A stretch of DNA of 64,000 nucleotides from Exobasidium rhododendri. Taxonomy: Eukaryota; Basidiomycota; Exobasidiomycetes; Exobasidiales; Exobasidiaceae. Positions 1-10,899 of this stretch are shown piece by piece. Below the pieces are notes generated by a model. That model worked only from the letters and a program-made list of their open reading frames with translations. It was not told where the DNA came from and did no database searches. Every line of letters begins with the position of its first letter. The first letter of the stretch is position 1. The position numbers and the translations under genes are program-made. The DNA is taken from contig CP110632.1 in NCBI GenBank assembly GCA_026210745.1, positions 3,781,001 to 3,845,000 of the forward strand, given 5' to 3'.

Positions 1-2012
1 ATGCGAAGTCTGGACAAGATCAACTCATTCTGGGTTCTCATTGATCTCAGCACAGATGCTCTCTTTGTCACTTCCTTTGTCATTCGTGTTATCGGCTGGC
101 TGGAAAGGGACGACGACAAAGCAAGCGGTCATCGATTGCTTGCGTTTCAATTCTTGGCTTGCATCGCTCCGTTTCTGTGGATGCAACTGCTCAAGCTCGC
201 CGATGGCTTTCAGTACTTTGGCGTGATTCAAATTGTGTTGCTGCGAATGCTGCAGGAGACTGCCGCCTTCTTCTTGCTCTTGCTCTTGACTGCCGTTGGT
301 TTTGCTCAATGCTTCTTCGCTCTGGACGCAGCCGATAGTCATCGTGTGGAGAATTCTGTTTCGGTGGTGATCAACATGCTCATGGCCGCCATCTTGGGGA
401 ATCCCGACTTTGACGCACCTGCCGGCAACTTTGGCCAGCCTTTTGGTCTCATCATGTTCTACTTGTATTCCTTCATTACCGTCATGTTGCTGGCCAACAT
501 TCTCGTCGCCTTCTTTTCGTCAGCTTACGACAAGACAGTCGACAATGCAACAGACGTTTTTCGTGCGTACTTTTGCTCGAAGGTCGTATCAGCAATTCGC
601 GCGCCCGACGAGTACGTCTACTTGCCGCCCTTTAACCTCATAGAAGCCTTCCTAATTGCACCGTTTGAACCGGTCTTGCCGACAAAGGTATATGCACAAA
701 TCAACAATCTTGTTCAAGGGTTCCTGTTCATTGTTCCTCTCAGCTTCATCGCCCTCTACGAAAGCCAAGTGCAAGGCAAGGTGGGTCAAAGAATTCGAAT
801 GGAGATGCTGGACGATCTTCCAGAAGAAAGGACGAGGCGACTAAGAGAAGCATCCGGTCTGAAATCAAGCATCGAAGATCCGACGTTTGACGACGATGAA
901 ATCCCTGAAAGCGCAAGTAAGCTGTCGGTAAAGGTCACCCTGAGTAGGGAAGAATTTGCTGCAGCGGCAAAAGAGTATGTTCAGTCGCTGACAGAGCCGA
1001 CCGCCTCGGGTTCCCACGTCTATGCAAGAGGATGGAAGTGGGTAGAAGGTGGCAACCCTCCCTTCACAACCCATCTCAGTCGTACGTTTACCTTGCCTTC
1101 GGTAAAGGCCAACAAGAAAGATGACCAAGACGCTGCTTTGCTTGACTCTATGGCCGTAGCGGAAGACGACAACGACGAAGCTACCACTAGTACATCGGCT
1201 GGAATGACCATCAGTGTGACTCAGACTGTATGCTACTCAGCTACGTGGAAAGTTCCTGTTCTCTATCTTGAGGCAACAGATTCGAGTGAGTATCGCCGGA
1301 GTACTGCAAGTTGCGTAGACAATGAACTTTGACTCATCCCTCTCACCTTTTCTCTCACCTTTTCTCTCTCACTTTCTCTATTTGCGTGAGCTAGGCGGCT
1401 CGCCCCTTTCTGTGGAGGACCTTTGTGCTTCGCCCTTGTTCTTGTCAAAGGAAAGTTCCATTCACGCCTCCAGTCAAGTAGCCGATGGGCTGGCCATCTT
1501 TCCTACCATTAGTATGGGCGAGAACCCAGCCAATGGACATGATAGCGCCTATCTTCACCCATGCGAGACTGCAAAGTGGATTGCAACACTCCTGGAGTCA
1601 GAAAGTAAAAGCGATAGCAGTGTGAGCTTCCTCGAATCTTTCATGATGCTCTGTGGCACGGTTGTCGAAATGCGACCAGGCAACAAGGGTGGACTCGACC
1701 ATGGTGATAAGATTCTCACGTTCAAGGTCGGCAAAGAAGGTAAAGACATGGTCATTTCCAAGGTCAAGTTTACAGAGCTGCTTGGGAAGCTTCCCAAAGT
1801 GAAGGTGAGTGACCACTTAAGGACGACTTTGTCGCTTTGCATGACTCTTACTACCTACATCTTTCCTCCCTTCCGCCCGCCTACTCCAGTCCGAGGAGGA
1901 GGAAGAAAAAGACAATCGTGCAGTGACTACAAAGGATCTTCAGCTTGTCTTGGACGAACTAAAAGCCTTGCGAGAAGAACTGGCAAACGTCAAGTCAGCT
2001 GCAAAGGCCTGA
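1..2012 (+). CDS. YVC1-like (TRPY) cation channel, 5' part outside window
   Basis: Exons are read as 1-1285, 1395-1804 and 1890-2012; the joined frame stays open and ends in TGA at 2010-2012, giving 605 codons inside the window including the stop. The protein shows several hydrophobic segments (about residues 11-31, 45-65, 77-103, 115-130 and 145-172, plus another near 238-255). The loop before the last pore helix reads LGNPDFDAPAG. This arrangement and the conserved stretch after the last helix (ANILVAFFSSAYDKT) resemble fungal vacuolar TRP-type calcium-release channels of the YVC1 family. The C-terminal half is cytosolic, ending in an acidic run (SEEEEEKD) and a short coiled coil. An ATG happens to sit at position 1, but family members carry a longer cytosolic N-terminus and earlier helices, so I treat the gene as truncated by the window edge. 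The family call is by similarity; ion selectivity cannot be read from the sequence. Confidence 0.75.
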
Positions 2013-2477
2013 TTCTTAGCTGTTCAATGCTCATCTTCCCAACGAGTAAAAGTGTCGACTGCTTACCATCATTCCTTCAAAGCACAGCCACGTTGAGCAG
2101 TCTTCAGCGGTATTAGCCCCGGACCAGCCCTTCCCCTTGGTGGGATACGAATGTATTATGTAATGACAGTTTTGAGTCCTGTGCGGACGCGTGGCGATAT
2201 GCGGCTAGTCTGCCAAAATGACGTTGTAGAGCGGGTTTTCGTGTACACAGGATTTTGGTTTATGAGTGGGGGGGCGGACCTGCCTTCCCTTGGCGTCTTT
2301 CTAAGATCCGTGTTTAGAGATTCATCCATCATTTATTTTCTTCTCCGATAAATTCCCACTTTATTACATCTTTTCCCTCCTCTCTATTATCTCCCTTGCT
2401 CTTATTACTGGACCCCCTATTTAAGGTCACTCCTCTCTCAATAACTCACATAAGCCCGATCTATCCCACCTAGTAGA
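2013..2477. other. Intergenic region: 3' UTR of the channel gene, promoter of the next gene
   Basis: This stretch has no credible ORF. The second half (about 2340-2475) is CT-rich and holds the TATTTAAG box at 2418; I see no RNA gene or repeat. Confidence 0.6.
2418..2425 (+). promoter_or_regulatory. TATA-like box TATTTAAG
   Basis: TATTTAAG lies about 50 nt upstream of the ATG at 2478, in a pyrimidine-rich stretch (2350-2415). The position suits a core promoter element for the coiled-coil gene; the role is inferred. Confidence 0.35.
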
Positions 2478-3627
2478 ATGAGTATGGAAACACCTTTGAC
2501 GGCCAACGGAGCTGCTATTGCTCCCTTGACAGATGAAAAGATTGACCCCTCTATCGGACATGCCATCAGTCATGGTGATGTTGGGTCATCAGAAGTGGGC
2601 AACACTTCCACTTTCCTGTCAAGCGAGACCGCTCCTGTCGAACATTCATTAGCCGCTCCAGGAACGATTGGATCTGCCGATCATGCTCTTGGTGGAGAAC
2701 CTTCGACCACGACGACGACAACTATCATGTGAGTCTGATGGTGGAGGTCTCTTTGTTTGGAAACACATTCACTAAATTGGATGATCTACTTTATTGAATA
2801 GCACTACCACCACTGAGATCCCGGCACATGGCACATCCATTGCCTCGCCTATTCTTAGCGAAGGTACTGCAGCTCCGTTGGCTGCATCTGCCCCGTTGGG
2901 AAGCGAAGTCGCTGCTGCTGGAACCGGTGACATGTTGAGCAGAGACGGCACTACCAACGATACCACTGCTGTCCTGCACCCCGCTGCTGTCGCTACCACC
3001 GATGCCACCACGACTGAGGCCCCTGTCACTTCCAACGGAGCTGTTCCCGCTGCTGCTGCTGTTGGAGCCGTTGGTGGTGGAGCAGGTGTTGCTGCCCTGG
3101 CTGAAAAGGAGGCTCAGCCAGAGAAGGAGCTTCCTCCTGCCATGAGCTCAAAGGATGCTAAAAAGTATAGCAAGCTCCTCAAGAAGGAGTCAAAAAGCGA
3201 CGAAAAGGAATTGGCAGCTGCCATCAAGACTGCTCACACGGACGAGAAGTTGTTCCGTAAGGCCAAGAAGGCCGAACTTCAGAGTTCAAAGGTGAGAAGG
3301 GAGCATCTGATGAGAGGAGACTTAACTTGTTCTAAAAGGTTTTTTTTTTGGGTTTTCTTTTCCTACCGCCCACAGCGTCATCGAACTGCCATTGAGGATG
3401 AGCACCAAACGTCCAAAGCCCTGAACAAGGCGAAATTATCTCAGGAAAAGGCCAACGCCGCCCTTGAAAAGGCTGCCGAAGAGCTGGACATCAAGAAGAA
3501 ACACACTTCTGCCACTTCAGATGCATACGAGAAGATCAAGAAGAGAATCGAATCTTTACGAAGTGAAAAGATCAAGAACGACGCTGACCGAGCTCGACGA
3601 CAGGCCAGCATCTCGCAGAGGACGTAA
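2478..3627 (+). CDS. Ala/Thr-rich coiled-coil protein of unknown function
   Basis: Three exons (2478-2728, 2802-3291, 3376-3627) give 330 aa. The first two thirds are low-complexity Ala/Thr/Ser/Pro (poly-Thr run across the first splice junction, AAAVGAVGGGAG-type stretch), then from about residue 140 a highly charged Lys/Glu/Ala region with heptad character runs to the end, as expected for a long coiled coil. No signal peptide or membrane segment is seen. Basidiomycete genomes carry similar Thr-rich plus coiled-coil proteins often labelled 'DNA-binding protein Ncp1'; I think this may be one, but the label itself says little about function. The second intron (3292-3375) is 84 nt and contains no in-frame stop, so a retained form would still be translatable. 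An ATG at 2478 after a CT-rich leader is the natural start. Confidence 0.7.
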
Positions 3628-4937
3628 GGCGTACTTGCCATCGAAGCGCGAAGATGAGTGCGTCGACTTTACAGTGATATCATCCTCAACCACTTGGGGC
3701 AGATTTCGATCAATATGTCGACATATACCAGCACTTTTCGACCTTTCTTTCTCTTTCTAATCTCCCCTTTTTGAGTGATTCCCCTCTATAACCCCCTTTT
3801 TTTCTTTTGCTAATAAATACACCGTCTCATCTCCCCTACATTTGCTTGACTTGATACAGTATCGCAATGGACTGCTGATATGATCTTTCTCTTTCGGGAT
3901 TTGTTTCTTTAGATTCCGGGCCTCATCACTGTGAGATCGGCATCGAATCTTTCGGAGAAGCAGCGGCGGCAACCAACGCGGAACGAACGTCACTGATGGG
4001 GAAGCGCATTCTTTGTGCCACCAAAAAGGAAGAAAAGAAGATACAATTGCGTCGAGTGGAAGGGCGCGCGCATTCAAGCTTAATCGTTTGTTACTGCAAT
4101 TGTATTATTGATGCGGTCGTTGCTTTTAACTTGACGAGTAAGAAAATGGAGCTTGAAAACAGTGACATTCAAGGAGATATGCACTAGAGATATGCCCGCC
4201 TCGTACAACTTGCCGCGCAGATGCTTATAAGCCCTCGAGGCCCTGAAGTAATAGTATCTCAAGGCCTGAGCCGTTGTTAGAGAATCGAATAGGAGAGTCT
4301 ATCTAGGTTTTCAGCGAAGGCGAGACTAAAAATAAAACAGGTGCAATAGGACATCTCATGTGGAGTCCAGAGATCCATTACATATTTGACCTTCTAGTTT
4401 GTCGTTATCGAGGCACGCATATTCTCCGCCTGTGTTGTCAACTTTCGAGGCTGACTGATTTAGGTTTCTCTTTAATTTAAAATCTCTCCATGCTCGCACA
4501 ACATTAGAATCGAGATTGCCCGCGACTATCGCCAAGTAGCGGATGGGAAATGAGTAAATATAAAAAAGAATATACATCGCCAAAATGGGGACGATTCCCC
4601 ATGCCTTGCCAAGTTTATTTCGCGCGCTTTCTCACTGATGTCGGAACCGTGGTTTGTATGAGTCTGTAGGCCCAACTTTCCTTCCTCTGCCATTACTACT
4701 CCTACCACTACTACCTCTCCCCTCTCCCTCTTACCACTCGCTCCTTCTTAGTACTCCTTCACAAGCCCGATCCATCCTTCTCAACTACCCCACTCTCTTT
4801 CTCTCTTTGAAGACTAAACATCACACTCACCTGCTCCGTCCAGACTTTCATTTACTTAGCACTCGACGCATACACGCACACACACACACACCTCACTCGT
4901 CCTCACTTCCATCCTCACGTCTCCTCGAACTTTCACA
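3628..4937. other. Long intergenic region with pyrimidine-rich leader
   Basis: No credible coding region is seen in these 1.3 kb; the short ORFs lack splice support and family resemblance. A T/A-rich element (TATAAAAAAG, 4559-4568) and a 250-nt CT-rich tract with a short CA repeat (about 4871-4890) precede the ATG at 4938, resembling the promoter and 5' leader of a strongly expressed fungal gene. Confidence 0.5.
3812..3817 (+). terminator. AATAAA polyadenylation-like signal
   Basis: AATAAA occurs about 185 nt after the stop codon of the coiled-coil gene, following a T-rich run. It is a plausible 3' end signal for that gene; fungal signals are degenerate, so this is tentative. Confidence 0.35.
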
Positions 4938-5733
4938 ATGCAATTCGCTCTTGCCCTCATCCTCGCCTTGACGTTGGCCGTCCTTCAACCCGTTCTCTCC
5001 ACCGCTGTTCTGACTGCACCCGTAGCGTGAGTGATAGATGCCCCTGTCACAGATGGCAAGGACGCGAGAAAAACATGGCAGTATCCAGAACTAACAAACC
5101 CCCCCCTTTCTTCGCCTCCATCTTCTTTGATCATTCAACAGTTCCACCACTACGATAGGAGGAAGTTCGCTCAAGTTGAAATGGAGTGACAATGGTGTAG
5201 CACCCGAATTATCGAGTGCTTGGGGAGGAGTCAACATCTTCTTAGCAGCCGGTGGAGAATCAACTCAATACAAACTACAGCAATTGGCGAGCAACATTTC
5301 CACTAAGACGACTCATGGCTCTTACATCGTTGATCAGTCCATCGGTCCCGACGGTCAATATTACTTTATCCGAATGGAAGGTACGGAAACAAACTCAAGC
5401 GGTATCCCAGCCATGTCATTTTCCGCTCGTTTCACTTTGACAGGAATGACTGGAACTTTCAACAGTACTGTTCTGGCAGCTGCTGAAAGCAAAGAAGGTA
5501 CCAGCACATCATCTTCCACGGCGGCAACAAGTGCAAAGTCAACTGCCACCAGCCTTAGCAAGTCCGTCTCAGCATCATCGTCGTCTGCTGCTGTTCCTAC
5601 AACTACCAGCACAAACGGAACATCATCATCCTCTCAAAATACCTCTACTTCGTCGGCCGGCAAGACTCAGCAAGCCATCATCTTTGTCGGTGGTGCGGCT
5701 GCTGCGGCTGCTGGTTTTGTTGCCTTGATGTAA
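4938..5733 (+). CDS. Secreted KRE9/KNH1-like Ser/Thr-rich GPI-anchored protein
   Basis: Exons 4938-5026 and 5142-5733 give 226 aa. Residues 1-24 form a clear signal peptide (MQFALALILALTLAVLQPVL), which the ORF alone would miss because the intron cuts just after it. The mature region starts with a compact beta-rich domain (about 30-125; LKLKWSDNG, GVNIFLAAGG, YYFIRMEGT, ARFTLTGMTG) that matches the pattern of the fungal KRE9/KNH1-like 'Ser-Thr-rich GPI-anchored membrane' domain. It is followed by a Ser/Thr-rich, probably O-mannosylated stalk (130-205) and a C-terminal hydrophobic tail (QAIIFVGGAAAAAAGFVALM) that suits GPI attachment. N-glycosylation sequons are visible (NIS, NSS, NST, NGT, NTS). 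Expected location is the plasma membrane or cell wall. The family assignment is by pattern; a wall role is inferred. Confidence 0.85.
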
Positions 5734-6282
5734 AGAGAAGGGGAGGAACACCATCACATCTAGAGGCTGGTTCCTCAATTACTTTTTCGATCTCTCCTTA
5801 TATCCTTCTCTACAATGGACCGTCCATGTAGCCTAATATTCTAGACGCTTCTATCTTTTCAGCATTCGCGACCCTTATGAGTCTATTCTATCTCCTCTTT
5901 CTCATCTGCACCCATCCTGTTCTTTCTTTTCCTTTACCCCCAATCTTTCACTCGTCACAAATCCATACTTGCAACTCGTAATAAAGTCTTCAAAACCAAA
6001 CACTCCAAGCGCCAAATGCTATTTTCATCAAATGGAATTATTGCCAAAAGAATAGGGGAAGCCAACCCTCTCTCTCGGAAAGTGGAAAGAGAAAGGGGGC
6101 GACAAAACTCATGTGTAATCAATCATACAAAGCAGGGAGACGAGTGTGTATTTCTCTCTACCCCGTGAGCAAGCCAAGATAGATGTAAGAACCTCCCCTC
6201 AATCACATCAAATCTTCCTCGCATCCAACACCATTGAACCTCAGCTTTTTCTCTTTATTTCTAGGTGGCTCACTTTATGCAT
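5734..6282. other. Convergent 3' region
   Basis: The 549 bases lie between the ends of the KRE9-like and eL6 genes. They are CT-rich on the + strand and hold the AATAAA at 5980; no gene is seen. Confidence 0.6.
5980..5985 (+). terminator. AATAAA polyadenylation-like signal
   Basis: AATAAA lies about 250 nt past the stop of the KRE9-like gene and before the oppositely oriented eL6 gene. Tentative 3' end signal. Confidence 0.35.
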
Positions 6283-7079
6283 CTAGAATCGCATGGCGTG
6301 AGGTCGGTCTCCGCTGGAGAGTGAGAAGGAGGCTGCCAAGTACTTGGCCATGGCGGGTCCAGCCTTCTTGACGGCTTCAATCACAGACTTGTCCAACGAC
6401 TTTTGGTCAGCGACCTTTGCTTCTGGGTGTGCTGCCTTGTTCTTGGGGTCAGCAAAGAAAGAAGCTTCGGGCTTAGCTCCAGAGAGCTTTTCCTTGTTGA
6501 AGTATGCATCATTGAGTTTCTCGTCGACCTGAAAACGGAATAGGAAATGAACGACGAGATCAGTCAATGCGCATGCAGACACATCATCAGCAAGTCTATT
6601 CAACGCACCTTGACGCTGCCAATGTCCAATTTGGTGCTGGTAGCAATCACGTAGGCTTGATTCACCCTTCGGATTGGTACACCATTGACCTTGAAAGGAC
6701 CGGTGACAAGCAACAGGCCACTCTCAAGCTGCTTGAGAAAGACGACTCGCTTGCCTCGGAATCGACCAGCCAATAGGATCAAGACAGTTCCAGGGGTGAT
6801 GTTGCTTCTGAGCTTTGCCTGGGAGGGTGACTTGCGTGTCCTTCGTGGCACGGCAATATCTTCCGCTGGGTAGAATCGGAATGCCTTGACAGTAGGCTTG
6901 TTCCTCTTTCCTCCCTTGATGTCAACAGACTTGGAGGCGGGTACGTCTTCCAATTTAGCAGCAGGGGCAGCCTTTCTGGCACCCTTGGTCTTGTGCAAGC
7001 CCTTCTTTTGGTATAGCTTGCTTCGACTCAAATGACCAACATTTGCGCTTACAGCCGAATTTCGTCCAGTGCCAGCCAT
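6283..7079 (-). CDS. RPL6: 60S ribosomal protein eL6
   Basis: Exon 1 runs 7079-6609 and exon 2 6528-6283 on the minus strand; the joined protein is 238 aa. The core matches eL6: [19 protein letters not shown] leads into [20 protein letters not shown], then [20 protein letters not shown], the KOW-like segment that lines the family, and a Lys-rich tail with [13 protein letters not shown] chose the ATG at 7079 (MAGTGRNS) rather than the in-frame upstream one because the 19 extra residues look like leader sequence and are not family-like. The N-terminal 50 residues are basic ([15 protein letters not shown]), as in longer eukaryotic eL6 proteins. It is a structural protein of the large cytosolic subunit. 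It is head-to-head with the small gene at 8058, and the upstream region carries CACGTG (7483) and TTAGGG (about 7674). Confidence 0.93.
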
Positions 7080-8057
7080 TGTTGGATATAGATGGTTTGT
7101 CGGCGAGGTGTTGGTCCTGAAGTAGGGAGAGGCCAATGTAAGTGTTCTGCTCTTCTACATTGCCTACATGTGTTTCCTATTCTGTCGCGACCTGCTCTTC
7201 ATCCACCTGCCGAGACCTTTCGCACTCCCTGCTTGTCCTGTCCCTTTATCCCCAATCCTCTTCTGAAACTCTCTCCCGCACTCGTACTCACCGCTGACTT
7301 TAGTGATTGTTGGCGATGGAGTCGAGATCAAGGAGCCGTCTCTAGCTAGCTACCTCAAATCGACTTCGCTCTTTGCCCTCGAATGTATCCGCCGCGGTCA
7401 CAGCTTGCACTTCTAGCATTCTATCGCGTGGCTTTCATACCAGGACTGCGGCTGCTGCAGCGTCAAGGTATCCTTGGTAAGACACGTGTTCATATCTATT
7501 TGGCGGCTTTAAGGGTATCTCGGACCCTATTTCATGCAACCTTCATTTTAACGCATTATGTCAGCAAATGACTTTGCTTTGAGAAGATAGTTCGGATTAG
7601 ATTCCGCCAAGCGATCGAGGGGCATAAGAGGACGTCAGTAAGCGTCTGTTGAGGCTGGCTGACCAAAGGAGATTAGGGTACCGTTAAAATTGAAGTGCGG
7701 AAATTAAAGCTGTGTATGCCGAGCCAAATTTTGTGGTCTTCGTCGAGGGCAATGCCGATGCGCAGTGTACACACCGATTAAGATTGCAAGTCCACTATCC
7801 AAGAATCAGAGGAGAATGAGAGCAGCTATCTCTAGTGATCAGGACAACTCGTGTAAGGAAAGGCTCTAGATAGGAAACGAGGGAGGGGGGAAAGCGTACT
7901 TACTACTCGCGTGTGCGTGCACTCTAATTTGGGGGCGAAGTGTTTTAAAAAAGTTTTGAAAGATAGAGAGTGTCGCCCATATCAGACCTGACCTCTTGTG
8001 CTCATTGCATGATCCACACCTATCTAAATTTTACACACTGAGAACTCGATCTTGAAA
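7080..8057. other. Divergent intergenic region between RPL6 and a small unknown gene
   Basis: No coding segment is convincing in these 978 bases. They hold CACGTG (7483), GATTAGGGTACC (near 7672; a telomere-like hexamer) and an A/T-rich stretch TTTTAAAAAAGTTTTG (about 7943-7958) close to the start of the + strand gene. Confidence 0.5.
7483..7488. promoter_or_regulatory. CACGTG E-box in the RPL6 upstream region
   Basis: The palindrome CACGTG lies about 400 nt upstream of the RPL6 start in the divergent intergenic region. Such sites are bound by Cbf1/Pho4/USF-type bHLH factors in fungi; binding here is inferred. Confidence 0.4.
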
Positions 8058-8611
8058 ATGTCATCTGCGCCAAATCCTTCTGCTGCTACGGCTCCTGCTC
8101 CAAGGCGTCAGAAGCCTCCCCAGGTGAGCGAGACAGCGGCAAACAGGACAAAGTCTTCTGACATGTCTCTGTGTAGCGCTGCGAAAATTGAACAGGAGGG
8201 TATGAACGCGGCCAGCTAATCTTTCTTATTTTTTTTGCTCCCCCACCTCTAGCCAACACCCGACGATAAAGCTTACGATGACTATCAGTCTTCTTCATCG
8301 GTCCATTACAGTGCAAAGGTATGCTAAAGCAGAGTACATGCGATTGTCGACGTTCTCTTCATCTCTCGCTCACTGTACGTCTGTCACTCCCATCTCCCCC
8401 TTCTACGCCAAATTCGAAAGGGACTCGGCGGAGGCTTAGCAGGTCTACGTGATCAGTTTTACAACCAAGGTGAGTAGCACTTATCAATGGCACAATGAGG
8501 TGACGGAGATGCAAGAAGTCACTGGTAGAGTGTGAATCGATGCTAGCTCGGAATGTGCTCTACTTCGGAAGTGGAAAGGAAGTGAATTTGTGCGGGTCAA
8601 GGAAGAGGTGA
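8058..8611 (+). CDS. Small four-exon protein of unknown function
   Basis: This gene is too fragmented for ORF tracks. I read exons 8058-8123, 8253-8318, 8421-8469 and 8529-8611, each flanked by canonical GT/AG; lengths 66, 66, 49 and 83 sum to 88 codons, giving 87 aa and a TGA at 8609-8611. The N-terminus is Pro/Ala/Ser-rich (NPSAATAPAPRRQKPPQPTP), followed by KAYDDYQSSSSVHYSAK, a Gly-rich turn GLGGGLAGLRDQFYNQ and ECESMLARNVLYFGSGKE, ending basic (GSRKR). No strong membrane helix or signal peptide is present. I do not recognise the family. The consistent phase and codon quality through three splices argue that it is real; the last intron (59 nt) and final exon are the least certain part. Confidence 0.5.
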
Positions 8612-8772
8612 CTCGTGCGAATTTTTTGATTTTCTCTTCTTTTTTGAAATTCCTGCGCTACTTTCTTGGGTTGGGAGACACGACCGTTTCAAGTCGATGA
8701 CCGCCATCCCAGAATACATAAGATAGTAGTAAGGGTAGAGCCTAGAATTGCACTGCGGAACGGGGCTGGAGA

Positions 8773-10899
8773 ATGGCACAACCCAGCAGCGTTGTCGTGA
8801 CAAGATGGGCTAAAGCATCCGTGTTCTGGAGATCATCGCGCTCACCGTGCCTCACTTCTCCCAATGTCTTTCCATCCCGTCATAATTCTCTTCGATTCAA
8901 CTCCTCTCGCTCTTCGTCTGCTGCCCCCACATCATCTGTCTCCATTGACCCTTTCACATGGGAAGATACGGCATTCTCCAATGAGAAACGAAAAGAATTA
9001 GGACTTCGAGGCTTGCTCCCACCAGGTCATCAAACTATGGATCTGCAGATTGAACGAACTTTGTATCAGATGCGGGTCAAGAAAGTAAGTTCCTTGTTCT
9101 CTTCTTCCGTCGAGTTCATTTCGGATATGAGCTTACGCTTCACTCCACTCAAAAAAGACAGACCTGGGCAAATACATCTTCTTGACATCATTGCGTCAAA
9201 CGAATGTCCGCCTGTTCTATGCGCTCATTATGCGATACGGTGAAGAATGTCTTCCGCTCATCTATACTCCCGTTGTAGGTGAAGCGTGCCAAAAGGTGAG
9301 CAGTACGATGATGTCGAGGATCCCAGCTAAGGAGCCAAATCTTAAAGATTCTTACTATTCTCGCTTTCAGTTCTCCAAGATATATCGTCAACCGGAAGGA
9401 CTGACGATTTCTTTAGAAGATAAGGGTAGGGTGGCCGAGGTCATTAACAATTGGCCCGTACCAGCAGGAGCACCTCGAATTGCCGTCTTGACTGACGGTT
9501 CACGTATCTTGGGACTAGGAGATCAAGGCTGGGATGGTCTAGGTATCTCAATTGGTAAATTGAGCCTGTACGTCGCCGCTGCTGGAATACATCCTCGAGC
9601 CACAATTCCCATCTGCGTCGATTTAGGCACGAACAACAAGGAGAAGCTTGCCGATCCTCTCTATCTCGGATTACGAAGGGAAAGAGCAGGCGACGATGAA
9701 TACGAACCTTTTATGGACGAAGTGATGGATGCTCTGAATGCCAAGTACCCCAATTTGATTGTTCAATTTGAAGATTTCAGCACCGAGAGAGCATTCTACT
9801 TTCTTCAAAAGTATCAAAAGGAGCGAAGAGTGAGCATTTATCGTCACACAAGTACGTTTGAGTGCTAGTTTGCCGTCGAGTATCTTACTGTCTTCCCCCT
9901 CTGCAGGTCTTCAACGACGACATTCAAGGCACGGGCGCCGTTGTCTTGGGAGGTTTTGCTAGTGCTGCGCGACTAGCAAGTCAAGCATCCGGTCGACCAA
10001 TCGAAGATCAAAAAATTCTGTTCTTCGGTGCAGGAAGCGCAGGCGTTGGCGTAGCTGCCCAACTGCAGAGCTTCTTTACTAAGCATGGCCTTAGCACCGA
10101 TGAAGCAAGAGAGCGAATCTGGTTGTGCGACTCTAAAGGTCTCGTCACCACAGATCGAGGCGACAAATTGCCTGCTCACAAAGTGCATTTTGCGAGACAA
10201 GATAATGCGGGAAAGCAATGCAAGACCTTGATTGAAGCTGTCGAATACATCAAACCAACGGCCATCATCGGTCTTAGTACCGTTCCAGACACCTTTACCG
10301 AGGAAGTCTTGCAACGCATGGCGGAACTCAACAAACGACCCATTGTGTTCCCTCTGAGCAATCCTAATCATCTATCCGAGTGCACCTTTGAAGCAGCCGT
10401 CAGGGTGACAAAAGGCACTGCAATCTTTGCTTCCGGCAGTCCTTTTGCCGAATTGGACTTTGAAGGAAAGCACTACATTCCTGGCCAGGGTAACAACCTC
10501 TACGTGTTTCCGGGTATTGGCCTGGCCGCTGCTCTTTGCAAAGTGGGACAAATCTCGGACGAGATGATTACAGAGTCTGCTTTAGCACTTGCTGACAGTC
10601 TAAACGATGAGGAGAAGGCAGAAGGCAGAATATATCCTGCCTTGCATAGGATGAGGTGAGTGTGCTGTCATTGTCCCCTGTGTTACAAAGTCGGGACAGA
10701 CTTACAAGAATGCTCTCTTTGATCTTATGAAATTTGCAGAGAAATCTCTCGAGATGTTGCCTGTCGCGTAATCAAGGTTGCCAACAAGCAAGGACATGCT
10801 CGTGATGGTGGTTACACCGCATCAATGGACGACGACGAGCTTCGTCATTGGGTAGCAAACGAGATGTGGCAGCCAACGTACACCCGCGAAGATGCGTGA
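8773..10899 (+). CDS. Malic enzyme, mitochondrial type
   Basis: Five exons (8773-9084, 9158-9295, 9371-9829, 9907-10655, 10740-10899) encode 605 aa. The enzyme oxidatively decarboxylates L-malate to pyruvate with NAD(P)+. The first 55 residues are rich in Arg/Ser and lack acids, so they look like a mitochondrial presequence. Malic-enzyme signatures follow: GLRGLLPPGHQTMDLQIER, the substrate segment RLFYALIMRYGEECLPLIYT, TDGSRILGLGDQGWDGLGIS (the classic malic motif), FEDFSTERAF, VFNDDIQGTGAVVLGG with metal ligands, and the dinucleotide fold FFGAGSAGVGVAAQL. The C-terminal motif ELDFEGKHYIPGQGNNLYVF is also present. Length is normal for eukaryotic forms. Cofactor preference cannot be settled by eye. 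The first splice acceptor (AAAAAAG at 9157) is not pyrimidine-rich but is required by the frame and by family similarity. Confidence 0.92.

Noticed and set aside
3996-4262. Short ORFs on both strands in the 3.6-4.9 kb intergenic region
   Set aside because: They overlap each other, lack splice partners and resemble nothing; treated as noncoding.
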